Assembly (NCBI GenBank): GCA_033182465.1
Contig: CP137329.1
Span: 1,587,261-1,651,260 of the forward strand
Reading direction: 5' to 3'
Source of the DNA: Sanghuangporus weigelae
Lineage: Eukaryota > Basidiomycota > Agaricomycetes > Hymenochaetales > Hymenochaetaceae
Length of the DNA stretch: 64,000 nucleotides
Part shown: positions 12,400-25,100 of the stretch, piece after piece
How the letters are laid out: every line of letters starts with the position of its first letter
How positions within the stretch are numbered: position 1 is the stretch's first letter
Translations under genes and position numbers: made by a program
The notes under the pieces: generated by a model
Database searches by the model: none
The model's input: only the letters and a program-made list of their open reading frames with translations
What the model was told of the DNA's origin: nothing

Positions 12400-13930
12400 T
12401 CAATCGAGCAGAAACGGATCTCGATTGCATTGAGACCGTGGCCGAGTCAACGCTAAGGATATGCTCTCTCCATCGTAATAGTCATTGGGACGTAGGGGAT
12501 CCTGTGCAGCTCTAAACAAACTAAGAAAGACTCGAGATGAGACGGTGGTGACCATTGATCCCGAGAATCTGTAGAAGTTCCCTTAAGAACAGAACGCGGA
12601 GTGAACGCAATGATTAGTCTCTTACATTGTTCCAAGGAAAAACAATGTAGGCTAGTGCAAATAGAACATCAGGAACTGATGCCTATCTTTTTTGAGAAAA
12701 GAAAGCGCACCGGAGCAAAAGCCGTGAAAACTACATTGATTGTTCGCATACCTGGAAACTCTGTTTAGTTCACAGCATAAGAATATCATATGCTTTCTTA
12801 CATATCATCGTCTACGGGTAAGTAATCAGCGGAAGTTGGACATGATGCGGGAAAAGGAGGGCACCCACGAGAAAGAATTGAATACCGTCACTGTAAACAA
12901 TTCCGATAAGGTTTTGGGACTCTAGTCGAGGTCTAGACAGAGCATTCAGGATGAAGAATAGGACAAGGGATATGTCGAGCAATGCCTGTAAAGAATATGA
13001 TACGAAAGAGATAAGCATATAAGGGACATGCAGCATACGTCGGGTATCCAAACACCGAGAGCGAGCCGGGGCGCCAACAGCGTAGCACATCCTCGATATA
13101 CTATAAAATCAAAATACCCGATGGTATCTATAGTATATGATAGCGGTCGGAAAGCCTCGCCAGAATAACGATCATGTTAGGACGTACGATCAATCTTGGC
13201 CATATTGACAAATGTGAATATCCATACAATCGCCTTGCCTATCACGAAGACAATGGATAATATCCATTTTCCGCGATTTCCAAACTCCCAAAGCTTATAC
13301 AAGCGATAAAACACGACACCTGCAGAGGAGTTTGAGCTAAGAACTTTGGATAGAAAACTCTCATTACCAGACGCTATGGACTCCAGTATAATATCGGCGG
13401 CACCGGTGAAAACAGTTGCATTTGAACACCTAGAATACTTGTGAGCGTTCTCTGAGCGCAATGCACAACCGTTATTCACTGATCGAAAGATGAGAAAGTA
13501 TCATGTGTGAGAAACGATTGAGGCTTACCCATTTGTCGCTCAGCTTGACAACGGGCATTGTCACTGTTGAAATGAAAGAGTTGAGGACTGCGCTAATTAT
13601 TCAATGCAACGAAAAACTTGCTCATAAGTGCGACGATGCATGTTGCAATCATCATGTAGCGAGCAATGAGGTAGAGGATCTTCATGGGTACGGCATTCTC
13701 TCTGGAGAACTTTCGTTGCAACAGAGTAGACCATACGAGGCGAACTTCGTCTGGAAAGCAGAGAAGCGTGTCATATGTGAGCACGGCGGTTCCTGATACT
13801 TGAAGATCGAGTCAACCACACCGAACCACAACAAAAAATATAAGAGCCACTCACTAGTCACGTATCTCACGGCATATGCGTGGATCAGTGCCGTGGTCGG
13901 ATTTTCTGCTAGACCTCCGAAGATATTCAT
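12400..13930 (-). CDS. DUF6533-family multi-pass membrane protein
   Basis: A heavily interrupted minus-strand gene. Exon 1 (13930-13855) encodes MNIFGGLAENPTTALIHAY and runs to VRYVT. After a 62-nt intron (13854-13793) exon 2 continues TAVLTYDTLLCFPDEVRLVW and MKILYLIARYMM, the hallmark of the DUF6533 N-terminal domain of mushroom-forming fungi. Further pieces are FYRLYKLWEFGNRGKW, a membrane span through WIFTFVN, then introns 13187-13092 and 13038-12986 around ALGVWIPD and LLDISLVLFFILNALSRP. The terminal exons give PTLFFLGT and GSMVTTVSSRVFLSLFR, ending at 12,400-12,402. About seven membrane helices are expected. Two joins, near 13,560-13,640 and 12,690-12,860, remain unresolved, so I cannot exclude a lesion there. 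Family members have no established function. Start chosen as the ATG just before the conserved VRYVT block. Confidence 0.7.
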
Positions 13931-14778
13931 GAGAAGTAACTGTCGCTTCAAATCCCGATTTTTGGAGCAGACTTTAGTATAACCGACATTATATAGATCA
14001 ATGTTGGTAACAGCTTTTCGGTGATGCTGAATGAAGAACAGCTGTGCGTATATGAATAGCTCACGGAAGCAGCGTAAAAGGGGCGTTTCAGTACACGGAG
14101 ATGAATCAAAGCTCCATCCCATACGAAACCGGACGTGAGCAGAGCACATATTGAAAGGTCCCATTGGCAACTGATATACTATGCAATGTTGATGTAATTA
14201 TGCCGGCGTTCGAACACCCGTCACCAGGAGAAAAGATAGATGGCGACTGAGGTGTTCTACCTGCATGTGCGATCAATGAAATAGTTGATAGTTAGGAGAC
14301 AATGCATTGATCAACAAGTAAGGAAGGCGCTCTGCTTGCGAATTAGTCAGATTTCAGAGATATGCAGTTTTCTGTCCTTGTTCTCTGGTACGGGAGCGAC
14401 GCGGCAAGTAAACGGGAAGTTTATTGAGCCATATGATTAGATGGTTCCAAAGTTGCTTGAAGTCCATAGTAGAGAATTGACGATGCGAAATAAAAGAGCC
14501 TCTATAGCGGTTCATAATGTTCTTTCAGTACAGGTGCAGACGATCCAAATAAGTTACGCCGCAGGCTGAGTTAGATATGCCTTCAAATGATCTGAACTGA
14601 GGCGACAAGTACGTAGTGGAGTGACGTAACCGGTGCTTGCCTCAGATGCGGGTCAGTTTCATGTTTGACAGTTCTTGAAATACTCTGCGTGGATGGAGAG
14701 AGATCCGTCTTTTGACCCATATATTTCGCGGGACCTGGAGTCGGGCTGATAAATATTCGAATAACCCTCTGTGTCGCG
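13931..14778. other. Upstream region of the DUF6533 gene, no further gene seen
   Basis: A minus-strand frame extends upstream to about 14,170 in phase with exon 1, so the real start could lie further out, but that stretch lacks family motifs. From 14,200 to 14,778 I see no coding signal, repeat or RNA gene. The region ends at the 5-bp target duplication of the copia element. Confidence 0.45.
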
Positions 14779-14783
14779 AAGTT

Positions 14784-14937
14784 TATTAGAATATAATCAT
14801 ATTATGTAATATTAGCACGTGCTGTATCAGTAGTATATAAGACCTCTGGAAGGTCAGTGTATAATAAGAACGAATGTTCTCTCGTTACCGTATGTATGCC
14901 CTCATACTGAAGGCACCGTGAGCTCAACATCTTAAAA
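14784..14937 (+). repeat. 5' LTR of the copia element
   Basis: 154 bp, identical to the 3' copy at 21,576-21,729 except one transition. It contains GTATATAAG near the middle, a plausible TATA box, followed by the expected R region. Confidence 0.95.
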
Positions 14938-15036
14938 GGTTATGAGCCTTGACAACCCTGCGAAGAAAACATATTCGGATTTGACGTTCGTCGACACGAC
15001 GCACGTATATACCAGAACATACAAGTTCACCGAATT

Positions 15037-18000
15037 TTGGAAATACGACAACAATATTTTCGATACCGATTTTATCAAACACAGTCCAAGTCGCATCGAA
15101 GTCATAACAACATGGACGAAATTCAGACTCGACCCGCGCGTCCTACATACCGAGAAACTGGTAAAAGTCTGGCTGCTCAATATCCTCACAACCGACCAGA
15201 CTGGGCGCAGGTGGTTGGAAAGAGAGATGCGGCAACACAGGTTACAACGAGGTATAGCACGCAGAGACAACGAATAGAATATTCAATGTCATGTTCAAAA
15301 TTTTACCATTATGCTCCTCCACGATTCTACAAACAACGACCATTACGCATTGTAAGAAACATAAAAATGAATACAATTGCCGTTACAGAATTAAGGAATA
15401 GATATCTTTATGAACATGTACCACATTCAGACGATGAGGAAACTTATTGCGAAGTAATAAGACAAGAATTACCTAGACAATCTGCGAGCGGACCTTCGGG
15501 TACTACATTAACAAATTTGCCACAAGAAATGGAGATAATACCTCAGAATATGGAGTCAACGCAAACTCAAGAGCCCCGAACTGAACAAGATGAAGATGAA
15601 GAAAATGAAAATGATAATAATTCAAATAATAGTGAGCAAACAAGAGCTAGTTCACACCCAACGCATATAAGTGCACCTCGAACTTCATCCCAAAGTCCAC
15701 ATACACCACCTCCAAGCCCTTCAAGTCCATCTAGCTCATCATCTTCATCAATGGCTACTCGAGTTTTTCACATCGCTGGCTTAGACCTCAGGGACCTGTT
15801 TAAGGCCTTTGATGGCGTCGAGAAACTTCAGCACAACGGATCGAATTTCAAAATGTGGCTTATTTGCGTCGAGGCAACCATGCTCGCATTAGGACTCGAA
15901 GATCACCTCATTGCGAGCCCGCCAGCTAATGACACCGATGGCCAAACCACGAACAACCAACTCATCTCCGTTTTTCAATCGAAAGTACCTGATTCCATTC
16001 TTTCCAATATGATCGGTATCAACCGCGTCATACTATTTATAAACCATCTCAAAACGAGGTTTGACGTTAGAACTACGGTTACTTCCGCGGTCGAAGTATC
16101 GAAGCTTTTCAATATACGTGGACACGTTTCCGAATTCGATAAAACCTTAGATAAGTTACAAAATATCTATGGTTTACTCACGCAACACAATAAGAAGCCG
16201 ACAGACGATACATATTTATCTGCGATACAAACTTCTACGCCACCGCAGTACGGCTATGTGTTCCAACAATTACAAGCGAGGATCGATTTTTATAATTCAA
16301 CTCTCACCGCCAATCAACCATGCAGAACCGTAACCCCTGACGGCTTAATCGCCGAACTGCGTGCGGCTTTTGCAAATTACCAGGCGCAGAAGCAACCATC
16401 AGCTACCCCAAGTACCTTTCGGGGGAGAGCAACATCATCACGAGGACGAATCTTTTCTTATCGATCGCATTTTAACCGAGGAATGAATAGAAACCCGAGT
16501 TACCTGCAACATGCAAATCCAAACTATCCCGGATCTACTACACAATTTTGGAAAGGTCCTTGGGATAATCGAAACTATTTTCGAGGACGTGGTAGAGGCT
16601 GATCAAACTTTACCTATAAACATTTTACACCTCACACGCATGCAGTCACAGGAGCACCGCAATGCTTCAATTGCAAAAAGTTCGGACACATGTCGAAAGA
16701 CTGCCGTGCTCCACCGACTCCACAAACCTTGAAGATACGTCAATCTCGTCCCAATTCTACTGCGACTGCTTCTTTGATTACACAAGTGTCGACGAACTAT
16801 ACAAATCCGAATGCGGCCGCTCAGGCAATTATCCCCTCTTACACGCTACCACCATCTAATACTACTCATATCGAAGAAGTCAACATGGCCAGTATGCGCT
16901 CGAAAACACCCGTTCTCCCTTCGGAATCAAACTTCACAGTTAATACTCCTTCACCGATGACTCTTGATCTTTCGGATGACGAGAACCCGAAATTAAAACG
17001 AACTCGAGAATGGACAAACGCAACGAACCCCTTCGAACGACCCGTGAAACGTCAACAGACGATCGCTACCCAACTTGCTGCCGAATCATCATCCGGCACT
17101 AATTTTGTCGATGATTTTTGGGAACAAATGACGATGCAACAAGACCCTAACGACGACGGTGTCCTTCTCAAAGGAAAATCTCTTTTCAACCTTATTGATC
17201 ACGACGAACCAGTCCCATCTTTCGCGAACAACGCTGCAGACCAAGACTTTATTGAAGAACATGGTTATCACCCGATGCACCTTAATCCTCCAACGAAGGA
17301 ACAAATGGATGAATATGCAGCAATAATGTCTAAACGCGAAGGCAAAAGACGCGAAAAAGAAATCAATATTATTGAAAGAGCAATACCTGATGACGTGCCA
17401 ATGGAATACGTCCAATCAGTAAGTCATACAATGGCATTATTAGATTCAGGAGCTAGCATTCATGTTACTCCTTATCAAAAAATTTTAATGAACCTTACTA
17501 ATTGCGAACCAATTATAGTGCGAACCGCCGACAACACCGCCATCACTGTTTCTCAAAAAGGCGACATGAAAATTTTATTATTCAAAGTCAATAACAATTT
17601 TGTAACACCCGAAAATTGCACTATAATAAAACTATCAAATATTTATTATTCGCCGAAATTTAAATGCACGCTAATATCATTAGCTGAAATGTGTGATCAA
17701 GGATTTAAATTTATTACTGAACAAGATATTTGCATCGTAATGAAAAATAACAGACATCTTGGAACTATACAATGATCATATAAAAAATTATACGAAGTAC
17801 ACACGTATAATGATCCAGAAATGCGACCAAATATTATAGCATCATTAACAATCGATGAATTACATAAGAAATTAGGCCATATAAGCTACGGTTACATACG
17901 AAAAATGATTAAAGACCATCCAGAAATAATAACTGAGAAAATCATAGACGACAATACAAACAAAAATTGTATTGATTGCACTAGAGCTAATATATCACGA

Positions 18001-21000
18001 ACAATAATTCCACATCAAAGAAAATCACCATTAGCAAATAACTTTGGTGATTTAGTACATATGGATATTTGGGGACCGGCACCAACATTAGCATTAAATT
18101 CAATATCATACTTACTCACATTGGTCGATGATTCAACAAGATGGTCAGAAATGCTACCGTTAAAACACAAAAGTGATGCCTACACGGAATATATTAAATA
18201 TACAACTCGATTAAAATTACAAAATGGTACAATAATTAAAATTCTTCAATCGGATAACAATGCTGTATTTTTATCTAAAGATGGTGATAGGCAACGGTCA
18301 TGCAACTCGCGATCGTTCCCACTATGCCGCTTATAGGAAATCCTGTCGGAGCTTCAAAAAAACTTGACAAGAATTTCAGAAGAGAATGTGTAGGCTTACA
18401 CAACATCATGTAGACCATATCAAGGCGTGAAATATATGTATTTGACTACTTGGAACACTTGTCCGGAAGTAGAATTTCTTTAAATGCAAAAATCAGCAGA
18501 ATTTAGCATTAAAAAGGTATAAAGTGTACAAAAATGTGTCTTTACAATGAAATTTTTGACATTTTGTTCCCGGGTAATTGAAGGAATACATATGAAAAAG
18601 AAGTGTATGCAGAAAAAATAACACTATAATCTGTGTCAATTGTCAAAACATTCGAAGAGAAAGAAGTCGATCGGTACCTTGAAATAGCAAAACTTGATCA
18701 TGTGATGCATTAGAAGCTGATTGACCGGACCTACTGAAAGCTTGCTCAAGTGATCAAATGAGTTTTGATAAAGTAGATGAAGCATAGACGTACCTGAACT
18801 CTCTAAATGAACATATATTTTGTATATGGGCAACTTGATTTATACTATATTGCATTTTCGAGCAATATTGAAGAAGTTTACAAAGGAATTGATATCTGTG
18901 AGTTCTGTACTGAGATACCATAAGAATTGGAATAAAAAGCCCTCAGAAGCATAGAATCACACAGTATAATTATCCCTGAGAGAAAGGAAGCCAAATCTGA
19001 CAGTTTAAGAGCAAGAGTAATCATGCAAAGTCTGTGACCAACAGTTTAACCAGTCTGCATATGAGTTATCCAAAAACTAATTAGCTGAGCTTAGGTCCCA
19101 AAAGTTCTGACAGCAGGAATATCAGGATCAGACACCAATCAAATGCTATGACAAGAATTCTGAGTGATTGACGCGGTGCTTCAATTTCTGACACGATGTG
19201 TACGAAGGAGAGACCCTTTGTAAACTACAGATTACATGTCTTGCTAGTTATGGTAAGTTTTCAAACTCCGCCCGAAATTTATGGGATCGCGTGTTACATG
19301 ACCATTGCCGATCACCACTAAAGACTTTACTGATTACCTTGATTCACAAGGAACTATCAAAAAATTAACTGTTCATGACACGCCACAGCAAAACGGAGTT
19401 GCCGAGAGAATGCATCAAACTATTTTTAATCACGTCAGATCTATGTTAACAGCAAAAAATTTACCACAACAATTATGGTATTATGCTGCACAACATGCAC
19501 TATTTATTACCAATCGATCACCAAAAAGTGCTATAAACTTTGAAACACCATTCAAAAAACGTTTTAATGCAAATTATATACTAAATGGTCTCCAAGAATT
19601 TGGACATGACGTTATATACAGAAAAGAAAACACAAATAAATTACAAAATAAAGGTGCAATTGGAAAATTTGTCGGATATGATTCAAATACAAAAGATGGC
19701 ATATATGTCTATCATGATTCCAAAGTATCAACAGAAAGAAATGTAGAGTTCATCATTTCTAACGAAATTCGAACTCAGGGGGAGATAACAACACAACCCG
19801 ATAATAATAACGATATCAACAATCAAACATCATTAAAAGAAAGATTACAAAGACACCGTGAACCATCTCGTAAGAAAAGAGAAGCAGGTCTAGCGATCGA
19901 AAAACAGGAAGATATTTCTATATTCTTAACGGAATTTAACAATGAAATAAATAAAAGTATGAAAATACCAATAACATACTTAGATGCGTTAAGAAGACCT
20001 GATCATGATAAATGGCGACAAGCCATGAAAAATGAAATAGATTCATTAATAGAACATAACACATGGATATATGAATACCCACCACCGAACACAAATATAG
20101 TGGGATGCAGATTTGTCTACAACATAAAATATAAAGCAGACTCTACCATCGAAAAATATAAAGCACGACTAGTAGCGCAAGGTTTTAGTCAAATCGATGG
20201 AATAGATCATTATTCACAAGACACTTTTGCACCCGTCGCAAAGCTATCAACAGCTAGATTACTATTACATTGGGCAGTGGCAAATGATTATGAAATACAT
20301 CAAATCGATGTAAAATCTGCTTATTTATACGGAGAATTAAATGAAGATGAAATCATCTACATGCGTCCACCACCAGGAAATTTTTGTAAAGATATTAAAC
20401 CTGGTCAAGCGTTAAGGTTAAAAAAGGCCTTATATGGATTAAAACAATCAGGAAGAAGATGGTATAAGAAAATAAATGATATACTTAATGCAGCAGGATT
20501 AACAAGATCTGCTGAAGATTACGCAGTATTCTATGATAAATCGATATTCAAACCGAACTTAATAACATTCATGCATGTGGATGATATAACTATAATAAGT
20601 CAAAATATTGACATAAAAAATAATTTAGTTACGAAGATACGAAAATTCGTTAATTTAACAGATAATGGTGAGATCCATTGGTTATTAGGAATCGAAATGA
20701 AGAGAAACCGTCACAATCGAACAATACTATTAAGACAAAAGAAATATATCGAAGACATAACACTTAGATTTAATATTGAAACTGAAAGATTACGCCAAAC
20801 TCCAATGGCGCCAGGCAGTAGATTAAAATCAAGCGACAATATGAGTTCACAGGAAACTAAATCATTATTCATGAGTTTAGTCGGATCACTCCGATACGCT
20901 GCGGATGCCACTAGGCCCGATGTAGCCTATGTTGCAGGACAATTAGCAAGACATTTACATAATCCTGATGAAACACACATTAATGTTGCGAGATATGCTT

Positions 21001-21536
21001 TATCATATTTAAATACAACCAAAAACAAATGGTTAAAACTTGGAGGCAAATATCCGCTAATAATAGATGGATATTGTGATTCAGATGGTGTGGTAACAGA
21101 AGGCTATAAAGCTATTAATGGATATATATTTACAATAAGAAATTCATCGTTTTCGTGGTCATCAAAAAGACAAGATTTGGTACCTGCATCAGTATATGAA
21201 GCAGAAATTCAAGCATTACAACATGCTACCAAAGAAGCTATCTGGATTAAACATTTTATCGAAGAGTTAAATATAAAAGAAAGTGATAGATTAATTACGA
21301 TTTATTCGGATAACGAAGCGGCCATAAGAGATGTTCAAATTGATGAATTTTCACATAATATCAGAACAAAACATTTAGATAGGCAAAGAGCCTTCGTACA
21401 CTGTTATATCGAAAATCATTCAATTACAGTCAATTATGTACCAACTACAAATCAACGTGCAGACACGTTAACAAAAGCGCTTAACACTAAACAGTTCAAT
21501 CACTTAAATTCGTTAATCAGACTTGTTGACAGTTAA
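15037..21536 (+). pseudogene. Copia gag-pol polyprotein, disrupted
   Basis: All pieces lie in one frame once the inserted DNA element is removed. The gag part (about 15,112-16,600) carries the Ty1/copia capsid-like region after KLQHNGSNFKMWL. The zinc knuckle CFNCKKFGHMSKDC lies at about 16,650-16,693. Protease is LLDSGASIHVT (about 17,430). The GAG-pre-integrase region has H, H and CIDC ligands (17,850-17,990). The integrase core starts at HMDIWGP and resumes after the insertion with PQQNGVAERMHQ. Reverse transcriptase runs from WRQAMKNEI through LKKALYGLKQSGRRWY to the MHVDD active site (about 20,570). RNase H has YCDSDG, EAEIQAL and YSDNEAA and ends at 21,536. The breaks are TGA at 16,600-16,602, TGA at 17,773-17,775 and the insertion between 18,281 and 19,318. 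Translation start is uncertain; the ATG at 15,112 is a better candidate than 15,037. Confidence 0.92.
18282..19317. mobile_element. Non-autonomous DNA transposon nested in copia integrase
   Basis: A 1,036-bp insertion interrupts the integrase frame exactly between SK and D of FLSKDFTDY. It is bounded by the 7-bp duplication CTAAAGA (18,275-18,281 and 19,318-19,324). Its ends are inverted repeats starting TGGTGAT(A/C)GGCAA(C/T)GGTCATG and remain alignable for about 35 bp. The interior is AT-rich without coding capacity. Terminal sequence and a 7-bp duplication do not let me name the superfamily; hAT- or P-like cut-and-paste elements are possible. Confidence 0.85.
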
Positions 21537-21575
21537 ACAATCTAATCATTCAGAAATTATTAGATTGAAGGGGAG

Positions 21576-21729
21576 TATTAGAATATAATCATATTATGTA
21601 ATATTAGCACGTGCTGTATCAGTAGTATATAAGACCTCTGGAAGGTCAGTGTATAATAAGAACGAATGTTCTCTCGTTACCGTACGTATGCCCTCATACT
21701 GAAGGCACCGTGAGCTCAACATCTTAAAA
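21576..21729 (+). repeat. 3' LTR of the copia element
   Basis: 154-bp direct repeat of 14,784-14,937, preceded by the purine-rich tract GAAGGGGAG and followed by the AAGTT target duplication. Confidence 0.95.
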
Positions 21730-21734
21730 AAGTT

Positions 21735-22149
21735 TACCGCTGGTTTAAGGTAGCCAATAAGTACTATACGAAGTGGCCTAGAACAGGTTACCTGTAATGG
21801 CTCAATGGCTGTTGTTGTGCAGATTCGATACATTATAAGTTCCTCGTGTCGAGGTACCGTATACAGTAGCACTTCAACAGTGCGAACTGCACGTCGCCGA
21901 CGCAACATATTTACCCGTACAGTGATCATTGTATCAGAGAACCAATCTATCTCACTAACGGTAAACAGCTGTGTAAGCCGCGTAAGGAAGGAAGTAAAAG
22001 TCATCGGCGGGTTACTGCCGCGGGTACAAGTCTCAATTTCTGTGATTGACCATCACGTGACGAGGGCGCGCGCGTTCGAAATGCGGCGCGACCAGTAAAG
22101 CCACAGTTCCTCTTGCTCTGTTCCGCGACCACGGCTGATTCTATTAGCA
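21735..22149. other. CSE1 upstream region
   Basis: Continuation of the DNA into which copia inserted, leading to the CSE1 start codon. It has no gene. A short GC-rich palindromic stretch (CGAGGGCGCGCGCG) lies about 90 bp ahead of the ATG. Confidence 0.45.
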
Positions 22150-25100
22150 ATGTCTGACATCCCTACTCTACTACTTGCTTCGCTAAATCCTGCAACTCGC
22201 AAACAGGCAGAGCAAGGTCTTGCTGCTCTTTCAGCTCAGCCAGGCTTTCTGTCGGCTCTTCTTCAACTTGTCATCGCCCCAGGTCAAGATCGATCGGTCC
22301 GATTAGCTGCTAGTGTTTACCTCAAGAACACAGTCAAGCGTAGATGGGAAGAGGTACTGTGTTCTCGCTTAATTACGTGTCTAAAGGTGCTGACAGACAC
22401 TAGGATGAACCACTTATTCCCGATTCTGAAAAGCATCCTCTGCGTACACAACTTGTTCCCGCAATGATATCTCTCGCGAGCCCGCTGGACAAAAACCTTC
22501 GTGCACAGGTGGCGGAGACTGTTTCGATAATTGCGGGTTACGATTTTCCGGAACGATGGGAGGGTCTTGTCAAGGTATGTCCAAGTCAGTTAGGTTGTAT
22601 GCCGTTCTCACCTTAAGCTAAGGAACTCGTGAACGCGCTCAATCCTGCACCGGATGCATATGCAATCAATCTCTCAGTTCTTGAGACTGCGCACTCTATA
22701 TTTGGACGGTGGCGGTCGGAGATGCGTACTAATGAATTATTCACAGTCATCAACTTCGTCCTGGCTCAATTCGCAGAACCGTTCCTACAAGTTCTCCGTT
22801 ACACCTCAGGGATGCTCCTCGACAGCCCATTGCCTCCAAACAAAGACGTGGAGACTGTTGCGCAAGCAATGGTTGTCCTCCTCAATATTTTCTATGACCT
22901 TGTGTGCCAGGACCTCCCGCCAGCGCTTGAGGACGCTCATACCGAGTTCTTCGGTGCAGAAAACGGGATGTTCATCCGATTTCTTCTGTGGGACCCCCCT
23001 GAGCTGCAAACTGATCCGGATGAACCGACGGCTAGCGTTTCTTCTCAAATAAAGACCGCTATCTTTGAGCTCGCTGAAGCGTATACTCATCGGTATCCGG
23101 AGCTGCTTATTAGCTCAAATTCAGTTGAAGCTTTCGTTCGTGCTCTCTGGGGTCTTCTGAGTGGCGGTCAGCGGTCCGGGGTCGCCTATGATGGCCTCGT
23201 AAGCCAGTCACTTCGTTTTCTTAGTACGGCTATCCGTTCTGGGAATTACCGAGGAATTTTCGAGAGCCGAGAGACTATCGATGGCCTTGTTGAAGGCGTT
23301 GTGGTACCGAATGTGTCGCTGAGGACTCATGAAGTAGAGCAGTTTGAAGACGACCCTCTCGAATATATACGTCTCGATCTCTCATTTGCTAGTGCAAGTT
23401 CGGCCGCCATTGCTGGCGGTTTGACTGCAGAAGGAACGACACGGCGCCAAGCCGCTGCAGATGTTCTGCGTGCCCTTGTTGCAAGTGGATATGATGCGGT
23501 CACGACAGAAATTGCTCTCAGATGGATCGGATTAGGCTTACATGAGTACGCGTCCGATCCGCGAGGTGAAGATAGCTGGAAGCGGAAAGATCAGAGTGTA
23601 TATCTTCTCACTGCTGTCGCAACGCTTGGAGCTACCGCTCAGGTAAGATGCTTTATTCTGTCGACCTGCTGCCTTCATTCTTTAATTATCCCGCAGCAAG
23701 GAGTGACGAGCACAAATGCTCTGGTTGATGTCGTAGACTTCTTTTCACGGAACGTATTCGAGGACCTACAAGCCGATTCCGACGCTGTGCATCCGATCCT
23801 TCAGGTCGACTCTATTCGCTTCTTATACTCTTTTCGAAATCAGGCAGGTTTATTTAGCACCTCTTGACCTTCGAAGAGTCTCATTGATGGCACCATTACA
23901 GCTCACAAAGGAACAGCTTGTTTCCGTTCTTCCACTCCTCCTGCGCCATCTCGGTTCTTCCAATTACGTCACTTATACGTACGCCGCGACAACTATCGAA
24001 CGGATCCTCGTCATCAAGCGCAACTCCCAATTGCTGTAAGAAGCTTTGCTCGTCATCGCCGCATCTCGACTCAACGTCATTTCAGATTTAATCAAGAAGA
24101 CATTCGCGAAGTTTCGCCCCAAATTTTAGATGCTGTACTTTCTAGAGTCGAGTCAGGTGGCTCCCCGGAGAAAATTGCGGAAAATGACTACTTGATGAAA
24201 TGTGCGTGTGCAGCTTTTGTCCTCCGGCTCCATCTGAATTACTCCATGTAGGTGTCATGCGTGTCATACTTACTGCCCGTACGACGCTCGTCCCCATCTA
24301 TCAAAATATTCTGCAGCGTGTGATTGGCATTCTTGGAGCAATCGCGAAGAATCCGAGCAATCCAAATTTTGACCAATATATATTTGAAAGCGTATCTGCT
24401 CTAATAAGGTACGTGGACATGGAGATTACGTACAAATCGTACTAGACCTGTGTGTAGGTTTACCGTCGCAACATCTCCCGCGTCGCTTTCGACCTTTGAG
24501 AAAAATCTTTTCGGACCGTTTACGATTATCTTACAACAGGACATCGACCGTTAGTCATCAACACCCCTGCGTTTTTCCTGACCACATACTGACGACTCAG
24601 ATAGAATTCACTCCTTACGTGTTCCAAATTATCTCGCAAATGCTGGAACTACGCCGTGGAGAAATTCCTGCCGAATATCGGTCCCTTTTACCATTTCTTC
24701 TTCAGCCGTCAAGCTGGGCGCAGAAAGGAAGTATTCCTGGTCTCGTTCGCCTCCTAAAAGCTTTCTTGCGTACAGATGCCGCAGAATTAGCAACCACGGG
24801 TCAATTCACAGGCATTCTAGCCGTTGTGCAGCAGAAACTAATTCCGTCAAAAATCAATGATATTTGGGGTTTTGAGCTGCTTCAAGCGATAGTTCGATAC
24901 ATTCCGACGTCGGCACTTGACCAGTACATGAAGGGCATCATAACCATGCTTCTGACTCGGCTACAAACTGCTCGTACGGACAACTACGTATATCAGTTGA
25001 TTTATTTCTTCTTCTTTACGATGGCTATGAATGTGGAAGGGCTGACTCCGGATTTCCTTATCCGTGCAATAGAAGGGGTGCAGCCTCAGTGAGTGCTGTA

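Larger units (their letters stand above)
14784..21729 (+). mobile_element. Ty1/copia LTR retrotransposon, complete but inactivated
   Basis: Two 154-bp LTRs bound a 6,946-bp element flanked by the 5-bp duplication AAGTT (14,779-14,783 and 21,730-21,734). The LTRs differ at one position (14,893 T versus 21,685 C), so insertion is recent. Domain order gag, protease, integrase, reverse transcriptase, RNase H is that of Ty1/copia. The coding frame is broken by TGA at 16,600 and 17,773 and by a 1,036-bp inserted DNA element at 18,282-19,317. The LTRs begin TATTAG and end TTAAAA rather than TG...CA. A purine tract (21,567-21,575) precedes the 3' LTR. Codon use is A/T-rich compared with surrounding genes. 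Confidence 0.95.
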
